DNA of 64,000 nt from Mycolicibacterium sp. (GTDB taxonomy: Bacteria > Actinomycetota > Actinomycetes > Mycobacteriales > Mycobacteriaceae). Shown piece by piece: positions 18,954-28,375 of this stretch (positions are counted from its first letter, which is position 1; every line of letters begins with the position of its first letter). The position numbers and the translations under genes are program-made. The notes under the pieces were generated by a model, which was not told the DNA's origin, searched no databases, and saw nothing but the letters and a program-made list of their open reading frames with translations. The stretch lies in NCBI GenBank assembly GCA_020637165.1, contig JACJWN010000003.1, positions 744,001-808,000 of the forward strand. Reading direction: 5' to 3'.

Positions 18954-19067
18954 ATGCCCACAGGCGTTACCATCAGTCGTCCAGGTCGGCCGAACCGGCG
19001 TCCTGCCGCCTCTCCCCCCACGGAGACGTTGTCAGACATGCGATTTCATCGAGGAGGCGCGGCGTAG
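18954..19067 (+). CDS. Possible 37-residue leader ORF coupled to mmpS
   Basis: An ATG at 18954, 9 bp after the operator, opens a 37-codon frame (MPTGVTISRPGRPNRRPAAS...) that ends in TAG directly abutting the mmpS ATG at 19068. The mmpS ribosome site GAGGAGG lies inside it. It could be a leader peptide, the remnant of a regulator, or chance. No homologue is recognised. Confidence 0.3.
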   Translation: MPTGVTISRPGRPNRRPAASPPTETLSDMRFHRGGAA

Positions 19068-19499
19068 ATGGCCGGTGTGCTGAAACGATTCTGGGTGGTC
19101 CTGGTGGTCGTCGCGGCCATTCTGGCCGCCGCCGCCGTGGTGAGCCGACTGCGCACATTCTTCGACTCCGACAAGCCTTATATCGGCGCGTCCCTGCCGG
19201 CCGATGACATCAAGCCGATCAACGTCAAGCGGGTGACCTACGAGATCGTCGGGCCGCCGGACGCCTCCGGACGGGTCAGTTACCTCGACGTCAACGGCAA
19301 GACGATCGAGGCGAGTTTCACCTCGCTGCCGTGGTCGGCGACGGTGAGCACCACCGATCCCGGGGTGCTGGCCAACGTCGTGGCCCAGGGCGATACCGCG
19401 GCACTGGGCTGCCGGATCCTGGTCAACGACAAACTCGTCGCCGAAGATTTCGCCGAGGGCCGTGACGCCCAGGCCTTCTGCCTGGACAAAGCAGCATGA
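19068..19499 (+). CDS. mmpS: MmpS-family membrane accessory protein
   Basis: 143 residues. One N-terminal helix (VLKRFWVVLVVVAAILAAAA) anchors an extracytoplasmic beta-rich domain with the family motifs VKRVTYEIVGPPDASGRVSY, LPWSATVSTTDPGVLANVVA and GCRILVNDKLVAE; two Cys are conserved. MmpS proteins assist their partner MmpL in export. The stop overlaps the mmpL start by 4 nt (ATGA). Confidence 0.93.
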   Translation: MAGVLKRFWVVLVVVAAILAAAAVVSRLRTFFDSDKPYIGASLPADDIKPINVKRVTYEIVGPPDASGRVSYLDVNGKTIEASFTSLPWSATVSTTDPGVLANVVAQGDTAALGCRILVNDKLVAEDFAEGRDAQAFCLDKAA

Positions 19500-22400
19500 G
19501 CGCCCACGGCAAGGACACCCGCACCGGGATCCCGCGCACCATCCGCAAGCTGGCGGTTCCGATCATCCTGATCTGGGTGGCGTTCACCGCGGCCACCAAT
19601 CTTCTTGTCCCCCAGGTCGAGAAGGTCGGCATGGCCAACGCCGTGTCGATGTCGCCCCAGGACGCCCCCGCGGTGATCGCCGCCAAGCGGATGGGCGAGA
19701 AGTTCCAGGAATCCACCTCGGACAGCATCGCGATGGTGGTGCTCGTCGGCGACGAACCACTGGGTGAGTCCGCGCGCGAGTACTACCGCACGCTGGTCGG
19801 CAAGTTCCAGGCCGATAAGAAACATGTGCAGCACGTCCAGGACTTCTGGGGCGACATGATCACCGCCGCCGGCGTGCAGAGTAGCGACGGCAAGGCCGCA
19901 TACGTACAGCTGAACCTCGCCGGCGACCAGGGCAGCACCGAGGGCAACCACTCGGTGGAGGCGGTCCGCGAGATCATCCACGAGACACCCCCGCCACCGG
20001 GCGTGCACGCCTACGTCACCGGTCCGGCGCCGCTCACCACGGACTCCCTGGAGGCCAGCGACAGCGGCATGATCAAGATGACCGTGGTCACCATGATCGT
20101 CATCACGATCATGCTGGCACTGGTCTACCGGTCGGCCAGCACGGTTCTGCTGATCCTGGCCATCGTGGGCATCGAGATGGGCGCCTCCCGGGGCCTGGTC
20201 GCGGTGGTCGGACACTTCGGGCTGATGGACTTCTCGACCTTCTCCGTCCCGCTGATGACGGCGCTGGCCATCGCCGCAGGGACCGACTACGCGATCTTCC
20301 TACTCGGCCGGTACCACGAGGCCCGACAGAACGGCGAGGATCCCGAGACGGCGTACTACACGGCCTACCACGGTGTGGGCCACGTCATCCTCGGCTCGGG
20401 GCTGACCATCGCCGGCGCCATGCTGACCCTGCGGCTGACCCGACTGTCCTACTTCAACTCCCTGGCCTACCCGTCGGCGATGGCTCTGGTGATCGTGGTG
20501 GCGGCCGCGTTGACCGTGGCCCCGGCGATCCTGGTGGTCGCCAGCCGCCGCGGCTTGCTGGACCCGAAGCGCAAGATGAAGACCAAGGGCTGGCGGCGGG
20601 TCGGCACCGCCACGGTTCGCTGGCCCAAGCCGATTCTCGCCGCGGCGACCGCCGTCGTGCTGCTCGGCATCCTGGCCATGATCGGCTACAAGACCAGCTA
20701 CGACGACCGCTACTACATCCCCGCCGACGTTCCGGCCAACGTGGGCTACACCGCGGCCGAGAAGCACTTCAGCACCGCACGGCTCAACCCGGACATCCTG
20801 ACCGTCGAGTCCAACCACGACATGCGCAACCCGACCGACATGATCGTGCTGGACCGCATCGCCAAGGCGTTGTTCCGCGTCGAGGGCATTGCGATGGTGC
20901 AGAGCATCACCCGTCCGCTGGGTTCCCCGATCGCGCACAGCTCGATCCCGTACCAGATCAGCATGTCCTCTGTGCCGATCACGCAGAATCTGCAGTTCCT
21001 GAAGGAGCGGGTCGGCGACATCAGCGGGATGTCGGACGACCTCGGCGCGATGATCGGGTCGATGACCGAGATGCAGGCACTGATGGTTTGGATGTCCGAG
21101 GCGATGAACCGCACCGTGAACTCCGCCGACGGCATGGTGGGAGCCGGGCAGCGCAGCGTCGCCGATATGGACGCCATGAAGATCACTCTCGACGCGATGC
21201 GCGATCATCTGGCCGACTTCGACGATGCCGTGCGGCCGTTCCGCAACTACTTCTACTGGGAAGAGCACTGTTTCAACATCCCGGCGTGCTGGGGAATGCG
21301 GTCGGCGTTCGACGCCATGGACGGGGTCAACGCGTTCAGCGACAACATGGCCGCACTGCAGACGGATATGACCGCCATGATCGGCGGCATGGACGAGATG
21401 GTCGGCGGGATGGGCGATATGAACGCCGTAGTCCCCCAGCTGGTCGCGCAGTTCCCCCCGATCATCACGACGGCGACCATGATGCAGCAAACCCTGCAGA
21501 CCATCCACAGCACCTTCGACGGTCTCATCGAGCAGATGCAGCAGATGACCGACACAGCCACCGCCATGGGCGAGGCGTTCGACGCATCCAAGAGCGACGA
21601 CTACTTCTATCTGCCGCCCGAGGTCTTCCAGAACGCCGACTTCCAGAAGGGCCTCAAGCTGTTCCTCTCGCCGGACGGCAAGGCGGCTCGGCTGATCATC
21701 ACCCACGACGTCAACCCCGCCTCCGAGGAGGGCATCGCGGTGGTCGACGACGAGCTGCGCGCAGCGCACGAGGCCGTCAAGGGCACCTCGCTGGCAGATG
21801 CCGACATCTACCTGACCGGCACCGCGGCCACCTACCGCGATATCCAGTCAGGCGCCAAGTACGACACGATGATCGCTGCCTTCGCCGCCCTGACGCTGAT
21901 CTTCATCGTGATGCTGATCATCACGCGCGCCCTGGTGGCGTCCATGGTGATCGTCGGAACGGTCGTGATCTCGCTGGGGGCCGCATTCGGCCTGTCGGTG
22001 TTCATCTTCGAACGGATATTCGGAGTTGAACTGAACTGGATCGTGCTGGCGTTCGCGGTGATCATCCTGATGGCCGTCGGCAGTGACTACAACCTGCTAC
22101 TGGTATCCCGATTCAAGGAGGAGATCGGGGCTGGCATCAACACCGGGATCATCCGCTCGATGGGCAGCACCGGCAGCGTGGTGACCGCGGCCGGACTGGT
22201 GTTCGCCTTCACCATGGGGGCCATGATCTCCGGCGACCTGCTCAACGTCGGCCAGGGTGGTATGACCATCGGCATCGGCCTGCTGCTGGATACGTTGATC
22301 GTGCGATCGCTGATGACCCCTTCGATCGCGGCGATCCTCGGACCGTGGTTCTGGTGGCCACTGAAGATCCGCTCCCGTCCGTCCTACTCGGAGCGGATGA

Positions 22401-22528
22401 ATGCGATCACCCGGAAGACCCCGGCGCCGGTCGCCGTCGGCGCGGGCAGCGGCGCCGGGGACGCGGATTTGCAGCCGGGCGGCGACGCGACCCCGGACGG
22501 GGACCCACTGCCCCCGCCGGCGGGCTGA
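19496..22528 (+). CDS. mmpL: MmpL-family RND transporter
   Basis: 1010 residues with the standard layout: TM1, a periplasmic porter loop (about 40-190), TM2-6, a second large loop (about 400-760, Met-rich in 520-680), TM7-12 and a short cytoplasmic tail. The proton-relay Asp-Tyr pairs are in GTDYAIFLLGRYHE (TM4) and GSDYNLLLVSRFKEE (TM10). MmpLs export lipids or siderophores using proton motive force; the substrate cannot be told from sequence. The pair occupies the place of viuB (Rv2895c) between xerC and dprA in M. tuberculosis, so it is an accessory insertion. Confidence 0.95.
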   Translation: MSAHGKDTRTGIPRTIRKLAVPIILIWVAFTAATNLLVPQVEKVGMANAVSMSPQDAPAVIAAKRMGEKFQESTSDSIAMVVLVGDEPLGESAREYYRTLVGKFQADKKHVQHVQDFWGDMITAAGVQSSDGKAAYVQLNLAGDQGSTEGNHSVEAVREIIHETPPPPGVHAYVTGPAPLTTDSLEASDSGMIKMTVVTMIVITIMLALVYRSASTVLLILAIVGIEMGASRGLVAVVGHFGLMDFSTFSVPLMTALAIAAGTDYAIFLLGRYHEARQNGEDPETAYYTAYHGVGHVILGSGLTIAGAMLTLRLTRLSYFNSLAYPSAMALVIVVAAALTVAPAILVVASRRGLLDPKRKMKTKGWRRVGTATVRWPKPILAAATAVVLLGILAMIGYKTSYDDRYYIPADVPANVGYTAAEKHFSTARLNPDILTVESNHDMRNPTDMIVLDRIAKALFRVEGIAMVQSITRPLGSPIAHSSIPYQISMSSVPITQNLQFLKERVGDISGMSDDLGAMIGSMTEMQALMVWMSEAMNRTVNSADGMVGAGQRSVADMDAMKITLDAMRDHLADFDDAVRPFRNYFYWEEHCFNIPACWGMRSAFDAMDGVNAFSDNMAALQTDMTAMIGGMDEMVGGMGDMNAVVPQLVAQFPPIITTATMMQQTLQTIHSTFDGLIEQMQQMTDTATAMGEAFDASKSDDYFYLPPEVFQNADFQKGLKLFLSPDGKAARLIITHDVNPASEEGIAVVDDELRAAHEAVKGTSLADADIYLTGTAATYRDIQSGAKYDTMIAAFAALTLIFIVMLIITRALVASMVIVGTVVISLGAAFGLSVFIFERIFGVELNWIVLAFAVIILMAVGSDYNLLLVSRFKEEIGAGINTGIIRSMGSTGSVVTAAGLVFAFTMGAMISGDLLNVGQGGMTIGIGLLLDTLIVRSLMTPSIAAILGPWFWWPLKIRSRPSYSERMNAITRKTPAPVAVGAGSGAGDADLQPGGDATPDGDPLPPPAG

Positions 22529-22531
22529 CCC

Positions 22532-23665
22532 TCAGGTTCCGGCGCGGATCATCTGCCACCTCCCGTCCCGGCGGCGGACCAGACCGGCGATCTCCAACAT
22601 CGCCAGCGGGCCCAGCACGCCGGCGGCCGGAATGCCGGCCGCCACCGCGATCTCGTCGGGCGTTCTCAAGCCCCGGGCGGGAAGGGCCTCGTAGATCAGG
22701 CGTTCGCTGTCGCTGAGCCCGTCCAGCGGCCCGCTCGGTCGAGGAAGTTCCTCGGCGAACTCCCCCGCCCTGCCGATGAGTTCGCGCACCTCGTCGGCCC
22801 GGGTGACCAACTCGGCACCCGATCGCAGCAGAATGTGGCAGCCGGCCGACACCGCGGACGTCACGGGGCCGGGCACCGCACACACCACCCGGCCGAGTGC
22901 CCGCGCCCATGCCGCGGTGCTCGCCGCACCGCTGCGAATGCCCGCCTCGACGACCACCGTGGCGCCGGCCAGCGCCGCGACCAGTCGATTGCGGGTGAGG
23001 AACCGGTAGCGAGCCGGGCGCACGCCGGGCGGATACTCACTGACCAGCACGCCGTTGGCGGCGATCCGGTGGAGCAGCGTGGAATGGCCGGCCGGGTAGT
23101 AAACATCCACTCCCCCGGCTAGGACCGCGACCGTGTGGCCTTCGGCGGCCAGCGCGGCCCGGTGCGCCGCACCGTCGACTCCGTAGGCTCCACCCGAAAC
23201 CACCGCCACATCGTGTTCGGCCAGCCCGGCTGACAGATCGGAGGCGACGTGCTCGCCGTAGGCCGTGGGCATCCGGGTGCCGACGATCGCCGCCGCCCGC
23301 TCAGCGACCTCGTCGAGGCGTAGCGGACCGACAACCCAGAGCGCCAGCGGTGCATAGCCCTGCGGTTTCTGCCGTACCGGGGTTCCGGCGAAGGCGCTGA
23401 ACGCCAGGTGCGGCCATTCATCGTCGTCGGGCGTCAGCAACCGGCCGCCGCGACGGTGCAGGAGCTCGAGATCGGCTGCGGCGCAGTCGCTGTCGCGCCG
23501 GGCCTCGGTGCGCTTCGACAGACCCGGCTCGACCTCGCCGCGGCGGATGCGTTCGGCGGCCTCGACCGGGCCCGTTGCGCGGACCAGATCGGCCAGTTCG
23601 CCGCAGGGCGCCTCGGCGACCCGGGACAGATAGGCCCACGCCCGCATCTCCGATCGCCCGGTCAC
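22532..23665 (-). CDS. dprA: DNA-processing protein DprA/Smf
   Basis: 377 residues. DprA loads RecA onto incoming single-stranded DNA. The Rossmann core has AIVGTRMPTAYGEHVASDLS, VSGGAYGVDGAAHRAAL, VAVLAGGVDVYYPAGHSTLL and FLTRNRLVAALAGATVVVEA. A winged-helix C-terminal domain follows (about 310-377, LRTPDEIAVAAGIPAAGVLG). It overlaps the comM-like gene by 4 nt, forming the usual yraN-comM-dprA operon. Confidence 0.95.
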   Translation of the reverse strand: MTGRSEMRAWAYLSRVAEAPCGELADLVRATGPVEAAERIRRGEVEPGLSKRTEARRDSDCAAADLELLHRRGGRLLTPDDDEWPHLAFSAFAGTPVRQKPQGYAPLALWVVGPLRLDEVAERAAAIVGTRMPTAYGEHVASDLSAGLAEHDVAVVSGGAYGVDGAAHRAALAAEGHTVAVLAGGVDVYYPAGHSTLLHRIAANGVLVSEYPPGVRPARYRFLTRNRLVAALAGATVVVEAGIRSGAASTAAWARALGRVVCAVPGPVTSAVSAGCHILLRSGAELVTRADEVRELIGRAGEFAEELPRPSGPLDGLSDSERLIYEALPARGLRTPDEIAVAAGIPAAGVLGPLAMLEIAGLVRRRDGRWQMIRAGT

Positions 23666-25173
23666 GGCTTGGCCCCCGGTTGACGGAAGCTCAGTGCCAC
23701 CGAAACCTCATCGACGCCGGGGGTGGTCCGGCCGGCCAGATCGGCTAACGTCCAAGCTACCCTCAACGACCTGTCGACGCCGCGGATGCTGAGCAGTCCC
23801 CGGTTCATCGCTGCTCTTAGCGGCGCCATGGCCGAGGCGCCCAAACGGAAGTGCCGCCGCAGCACCGGGCCGGTCACCTCCGCATTGGTGCGGCACCCGA
23901 ACCCGCGCCACCGTTCGGCGGAGGCGGCCCGTGCCTGTGCGACCCGGGAACGCACGACCGTGCTGTTTTCGGCCGGCTCCGGGGCGAAAGCTCCGGCCCG
24001 CACGGTGTGCATCTGCACCCGCAGGTCCACCCGGTCGAGTAGCGGCCCCGAGAGCTTGCCGAGGTAGCGGCGCTTGTCCAGCGAGGTACAGATGCAGTCC
24101 CGCGGATCAGTGCGCGCGCACGCGCAGGGGTTGGCGGCCAGCACGAGTTGGAATCGAGCCGGATAGCACGCCACACCGTCCCGCCTCGCCAATCGGATCT
24201 CGCCGTCCTCCAGCGGTGTGCGCAGGGATTCCAGTGCGCTGAGCCGAATCTCGGCGCACTCGTCGAGGAACAACACCCCGCGGTGGGCCCGACTGATCGC
24301 CCCCGGCCGGGCCAGCCCGGAACCGCCGCCGACCAACGCGGCCACGCTTGAGGAGTGATGCGGGGCGATAAACGGCGGCCGGGTGATCAGCGGGGTCCGC
24401 TTGGAGAGCAGTCCGGCCACCGAGTGGATGGCCGTCACCTCGAGCGCCTCGGCCGACGTCAGGTCCGGCAGCAGACCGGGAAGTCGCTGTGCCAGCATCG
24501 TCTTACCCACGCCGGGTGGCCCGGTCAGCATCAGGTGGTGGGCACCGGCCGCGGCGACCTCGACGGCGAATCGGGCCTGGGTCTGGCCCACCACGTCGGC
24601 GAGATCGGGGACTGTGCGGGACGCCGGCGCCGGCGCCGCGACGCGGCCGTCCAATCCGGTCCCGCGGTCGAGCCAGTTCTGCAGATCCCGCAGGGAGCGC
24701 ACGCCGAGCACCTCTATGCCGTCCACCAGACTCGCTTCGGCGAGGTTCGCCGCCGGCACCACCACGGTGGGCCAGCCCCTGCGCTGGGCGGCCAGCACCG
24801 CGGGCAGCACCCCGTGTACCGGCCGGATGCGGCCGTCGAGTGCCAGCTCACCGAGCAGCACCGCCTTCTCGAGCCGGTGCCAGGGTTTGCCGCGGGCGGC
24901 CGACAGCACCGCACAGGCCAGAGCGATGTCGTACAACGAGCCCGTCTTGGGCAGCGTGGCCGGCGACAACGCCAACGTCAGCCGCGACATCGGCCATTTG
25001 TTTCCGCAGTTGGTGATGGCGGCGCGAACCCGGTTGCGGGACTCCTGCAGTGCCGCGTCGGGCAGTCCTACGAGGTGGACACCGGGCAGCCCCGAGGTGA
25101 TGTCGGCTTCGATCTCGACGATCTCGCCGTCCAGTCCACGCACCGCGACCGAAAACGCGCGTCCCAGCGCCAT
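23662..25173 (-). CDS. comM: YifB/ComM family Mg-chelatase-like AAA ATPase
   Basis: 503 residues. ComM-type helicases promote branch migration during transformation. An N-terminal Lon-protease-like domain (about 1-170) precedes the AAA+ core: Walker A LTGPPGVGKTMLAQRLPGLL, GVLFLDECAEIR (Walker B) and the Mg-chelatase insert RPPFIAPHHSSSVAALVGGG. The C-terminal domain has ANPCACARTDPRDCICT, a Cys-rich knot. It overlaps dprA by 4 nt and meets yraN at 25173. Confidence 0.94.
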   Translation of the reverse strand: MALGRAFSVAVRGLDGEIVEIEADITSGLPGVHLVGLPDAALQESRNRVRAAITNCGNKWPMSRLTLALSPATLPKTGSLYDIALACAVLSAARGKPWHRLEKAVLLGELALDGRIRPVHGVLPAVLAAQRRGWPTVVVPAANLAEASLVDGIEVLGVRSLRDLQNWLDRGTGLDGRVAAPAPASRTVPDLADVVGQTQARFAVEVAAAGAHHLMLTGPPGVGKTMLAQRLPGLLPDLTSAEALEVTAIHSVAGLLSKRTPLITRPPFIAPHHSSSVAALVGGGSGLARPGAISRAHRGVLFLDECAEIRLSALESLRTPLEDGEIRLARRDGVACYPARFQLVLAANPCACARTDPRDCICTSLDKRRYLGKLSGPLLDRVDLRVQMHTVRAGAFAPEPAENSTVVRSRVAQARAASAERWRGFGCRTNAEVTGPVLRRHFRLGASAMAPLRAAMNRGLLSIRGVDRSLRVAWTLADLAGRTTPGVDEVSVALSFRQPGAKP

Positions 25174-25583
25174 CAGCCGACCCCGCGAAGATGGGTGATC
25201 TCGGGATCGCGGCGACGCCCCAGTCGCACACCCACCACATCGATCCGCAGCCCGGGCCAGCGGCGCTGCTGACCGGCGAGCCAGATTCCCGCCAGCCGCC
25301 GGACCCGGCGCAGCTTCTGCGGCGTGACGGCCTGCTCAAGCCCTCCGAAGCCGTCACCGGTGCGGGTCTTGACCTCGACGAAAACCAGCGTGTGATCTCC
25401 CTCGGAGGCGATGATGTCGAGTTCTCCGTAGCGGCAACGCCAGTTGCGTTGGAGAATGAGCAACCCGAGGCCCTGAAGATGCTCGACGGCAAGCCACTCG
25501 CCGAGGGCGCCGACTTCGTTGCGGCTCACCGCACCGCCGGCCGCGGAGGGTTCTGAGGAAGGGTCCGAACGAAAATCCGTCAT
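25173..25583 (-). CDS. YraN family (UPF0102) nuclease-like protein
   Basis: 136 residues. The domain has LGEWLAVEHLQGLGLLILQR, then the PD-(D/E)xK-like signature RYGELDIIASEGDHTLVFVE and VKTRTG. The endonuclease activity is inferred from the fold. It heads the yraN-comM-dprA operon. In M. tuberculosis fdhD and fdhF lie upstream; here only 114 bp separates it from the DUF2469 gene. Confidence 0.92.
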   Translation of the reverse strand: MTDFRSDPSSEPSAAGGAVSRNEVGALGEWLAVEHLQGLGLLILQRNWRCRYGELDIIASEGDHTLVFVEVKTRTGDGFGGLEQAVTPQKLRRVRRLAGIWLAGQQRRWPGLRIDVVGVRLGRRRDPEITHLRGVG

Positions 25584-25697
25584 ACACCCCAGGGTGACGA
25601 CGAACGGCGACGGAAACCGACACCCGAACCGCCCCGAACCTGGGTTATCCCCAATCGCTCACCGGTGCACAAACCCGCTTGTGCCTACGGCCCGCGC

Positions 25698-26003
25698 TCA
25701 CTCCGGAAGGCGCAGTTCGGGCTTCTCCACCTCTTCGATGTTGACGTCCTTGAAGGTGATCACCCGGACCTGCTTGACGAACCGGGCAGGCCGGTACATG
25801 TCCCACACCCAGGCGTCGGCCAGACGCAACTCGAAGTAGACCTCGCCGTCGGTGTTGCGTGGCACCAGTTCGACGCTGTTGGCCAGGTAGAACCGGCGCT
25901 CGGTCTCCACGACGTAGCTGAACTGTCCCACGATGTCCTTGTATTCGCGGTACAGCGAGAGTTCCATCTCGGTTTCGTACTTCTCGAGATCCTCGGCACT
26001 CAT
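25698..26003 (-). CDS. DUF2469 protein (Rv2901c homologue)
   Basis: 101 residues from the ATG at 26003 (MSAEDLEKYETEMELSLYRE). The whole length is the DUF2469 domain, with QFSYVVETERRFYLANSVEL and AWVWDMYRPARFVK. It is soluble, acidic at the N-terminus, conserved across actinobacteria and always next to rnhB-lepB; function unknown. The longer frame to 26096 would overlap rnhB and was rejected. Confidence 0.92.
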   Translation of the reverse strand: MSAEDLEKYETEMELSLYREYKDIVGQFSYVVETERRFYLANSVELVPRNTDGEVYFELRLADAWVWDMYRPARFVKQVRVITFKDVNIEEVEKPELRLPE

Positions 26004-26046
26004 CGGCTCAGCGGTCCTTGTCGTCGATTGTCGGTTCCATCTTGTC

Positions 26047-26790
26047 TCACCCCTGGCCGTCGCGGGCTGCCCCGGCGAAATCGCCGGCCGCTTCACCGAG
26101 ACCGGCCCGCGCCATCCGCCGGACGTTGACGAAGGACTGCCGATGCTGCGGGCACGGGCCGAGTTCGGCCAGCGCCGCGCCGTGCGCAGGGGTGCTGTAA
26201 CCCTTGTGCTCGGCGAAACCGTAGCCGGGGTGGTCGTCGTCCATGGCCACCATCAGCCGGTCGCGGCTGACCTTGGCCAGCACACTGGCCGCCGCGATGC
26301 ACGCCGCCGCCGCGTCGCCGCTCACCACCGGCAGCGAGGGCATCGGCAGCCCGGGGACCCGGAATCCATCGGAGAGCACGTATCCGGGTCGCTTCGAAAG
26401 CCCCGCGACCGCCCGCCGCATTCCCTCGATGTTGGCTGCGTGAACACCGCGCCGGTCAACTTCCGCTGCCGGGATGAACACCACGTGGTAGGCCAGCGCG
26501 TAGCGCCGGATGAGCGGGAAGAGTTCCTCGCGCGTCTTCTCGGTGAGTTTCTTGGAGTCGTCGAGTGCGGCCATGCTCTCGAAACGGTTCGGGCCCAGCA
26601 CGCACGCGGCAACCACCAGCGGACCCGCGCATGCGCCGCGTCCCACCTCGTCTACGCCGGCCACCGGGCCCAGGCCGCTGCGGTACAACGCGGACTCGAG
26701 GGTCCGCAGTCCCGAGGAACGCCGGATGACGGTGCGGGGCGGCCAGCCGCCGCTGTCGGCCCTTCCCCCGGTGGCCCTGTTGGCGCGCAT
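26047..26790 (-). CDS. rnhB: Ribonuclease HII
   Basis: 247 residues from the ATG at 26790, directly after the lepB stop (TGAGATG). RNase HII cuts RNA in RNA-DNA hybrids and removes misincorporated ribonucleotides. The active site starts with [14 protein letters not shown] (D, E), then LDDSKKL and SDGFRVPG, with the last Asp in the [16 protein letters not shown] region. HKGYSTPAH is typical. The first ~25 residues are variable. Confidence 0.94.
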   Translation of the reverse strand: MRANRATGGRADSGGWPPRTVIRRSSGLRTLESALYRSGLGPVAGVDEVGRGACAGPLVVAACVLGPNRFESMAALDDSKKLTEKTREELFPLIRRYALAYHVVFIPAAEVDRRGVHAANIEGMRRAVAGLSKRPGYVLSDGFRVPGLPMPSLPVVSGDAAAACIAAASVLAKVSRDRLMVAMDDDHPGYGFAEHKGYSTPAHGAALAELGPCPQHRQSFVNVRRMARAGLGEAAGDFAGAARDGQG

Positions 26791-26791
26791 C

Positions 26792-27607
26792 TCAGCCCTG
26801 CTGCGGGTCGAACGAGGACACACCACCCCAGCGCCCGGGCGGCCACGCGATGAACCGCGCCTTGCCGATCACGTTGTCGACCGGCACCGTGCCGGTGAGG
26901 GGATCCCCGGTGCACAGAATGCCCTTCTGCGCCTCGGCGGGGCTGCTGGTGCAGTGCGCCCGGGAATCGGCCGAGTGAGTGCGGTTGTCGCCCATCATCC
27001 ACAGCCGGCCCTCGGGCACCTTCACCGGACCGAACTCGTTGCCCAGGCACGGATAGACCACCGGATCGGCCATCATCGTGGCCGGATCCAGATACGGCTC
27101 GTCAAGTTTCTTGCCGTCCACCGTCAGACCGGTGTCGGCGCGGCATTCCACGGTCTGACCGCCGACGGCGATGATCCGCTTGACCAGATCGTTCTCGTCC
27201 GGAGGGACGAAACCGATGAAGGACAGGGCGTTCTGAACCCACCGGATCGCGTCGTTGTCCGAGCGGATCGACTTGTAACCCACGTTCCAGTTGGGCGGGC
27301 CCTTGAAGACCACCACATCACCGGGTTCGGGTGAGCTGAAACGATAGGTCAGCTTGTCCACCATGATCCGGTCCCCCACACAGCCCTTGCAGCCGTGAAG
27401 TGTGGGCTCCATGGACTCCGACGGGATCAGGTAGGGCCGGGCCACGAACGTGAGCATCACGTAGTAGAGCAGCACCGCGGTGCCGACCAGGATGACGCCC
27501 TCGCGCAGCGCCGAATGCTTCTTGGCGGGCTTCTCCGGCTTATCCGAGCCGTCAATCGGAGCGGGCTGCTCCGGGGCCGAGTCGGCCGGTTCCGGTGTGA
27601 CGGTCAC
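26792..27607 (-). CDS. lepB: Signal peptidase I
   Basis: 271 residues from a GTG at 27607 ([17 protein letters not shown]). A Pro/Lys-rich cytoplasmic N-terminus leads to one TM helix ([20 protein letters not shown]). The catalytic Ser is in [10 protein letters not shown] and the Lys in [11 protein letters not shown]. Later boxes [17 protein letters not shown] are intact, and a Cys pair (HGCKGC) is typical of mycobacterial LepB. The upstream frame to 27907 has no conservation and runs through a repeat, so it was rejected. Confidence 0.94.
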   Translation of the reverse strand: MTVTPEPADSAPEQPAPIDGSDKPEKPAKKHSALREGVILVGTAVLLYYVMLTFVARPYLIPSESMEPTLHGCKGCVGDRIMVDKLTYRFSSPEPGDVVVFKGPPNWNVGYKSIRSDNDAIRWVQNALSFIGFVPPDENDLVKRIIAVGGQTVECRADTGLTVDGKKLDEPYLDPATMMADPVVYPCLGNEFGPVKVPEGRLWMMGDNRTHSADSRAHCTSSPAEAQKGILCTGDPLTGTVPVDNVIGKARFIAWPPGRWGGVSSFDPQQG

Positions 27608-27659
27608 GGGATCAGCGTAGCCATGACGGAGACCTGCGCCTCGGTACCCTCCCGGGGGG

Positions 27660-27707
27660 CGAAGCTCAGCGCTTCTCTCACCCCGATGTCGAAGCTCAGC
27701 GCTTCTC
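27660..27707 (-). repeat. 18-bp direct repeat (30-bp period) duplicating the end of rplS
   Basis: CGAAGCTCAGCGCTTCTC occurs at 27660-27677 and 27690-27707. On the minus strand each copy reads GAG AAG CGC TGA in the rplS frame, so the last codons and stop are repeated, with another in-frame TGA at 27678-27680 between them. Each copy can also fold (GAAGC-GCTGA-GCTTC). Confidence 0.88.
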
Positions 27708-28037
27708 CTTGATCTTCGCCTTCTTGCCGCGCAGTTCGCGCAGGTAATACAGCTTCGCGCGGCGGACGTCACCGCGGGTGACGACCTCGAGATGGTCGAT
27801 GTTGGGCGAGTGCACCGGGAAGGTCCGCTCGACGCCGACGCCGTAGCTCTCCTTGCGCACCGTGAAGGTCTCCCGGATCCCGCCGCCGGACCGGCGCAGC
27901 ACCACACCCTTGAAGACCTGGATGCGCTGCTTGTTGCCCTCGATAACCTTGACGTGGACGTTGACGGTGTCGCCGGGGCCGAAGGCAGGGATGTCGTCGC
28001 GCAGCGACGCCTGATCGACGAAGTCGAGAGTGTTCAT
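27696..28037 (-). CDS. rplS: 50S ribosomal protein L19
   Basis: 113 residues from the ATG at 28037 ([20 protein letters not shown]) with AGGAGAT-type ribosome site. L19 blocks [51 protein letters not shown] and [14 protein letters not shown] are intact. It lies apart from trmD-rimM-rpsP because the LppW homologue intervenes on the other strand. Confidence 0.97.
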   Translation of the reverse strand: MNTLDFVDQASLRDDIPAFGPGDTVNVHVKVIEGNKQRIQVFKGVVLRRSGGGIRETFTVRKESYGVGVERTFPVHSPNIDHLEVVTRGDVRRAKLYYLRELRGKKAKIKEKR

Positions 28038-28375
28038 CTCCTGGATGTTCCTTGCGGTCGGGCTCCGGGCGGCTGTCTTCGGGCGCATGCGCCCCGAGCC
28101 GCCGAGCTGGTGGTCAGATGTTTGTCGCAGCGGACGATGACGGCCCGCGCGCGCAACTCCCGTTATTCTGCCAGACCGGCCGCCCCCGGCGAAATCGTCG
28201 GTCGCGCCGATCGGCTTATCGCGTCCGCGATCCCGGCGCCGAGGCCAGGATCACCCGGTGTGCAACAAGGGCGGCTACCCTTGTTCAACTGGGCTTTAGA
28301 CGGATGTCGGGCCCTATCGGCAGCGTCGAATTCAGCAGCGTCGAATTCGGCGCGCCCACCGAGCCGAGGAGGACC
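28038..28375. promoter_or_regulatory. rplS / lppW-like divergent intergenic region (338 bp)
   Basis: No coding potential is supported. A 14-bp perfect palindrome GGGCGCATGCGCCC (28081-28094), extended by CGGCT/AGCCG arms, lies 45-65 nt upstream of rplS and would fold in its leader. A TATTCT -10-like hexamer lies at 28164-28169 on the plus strand. A 15-bp duplication sits close to the lppW-like start (separate entry). Confidence 0.45.
28320..28348 (+). repeat. 15-bp tandem duplication before the lppW-like gene
   Basis: GCAGCGTCGAATTC at 28320-28333 is repeated at 28335-28348. It lies 28 bp upstream of the start codon and just before the ribosome site GAGGAGG, so it lengthens the leader without coding. 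Confidence 0.85.
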
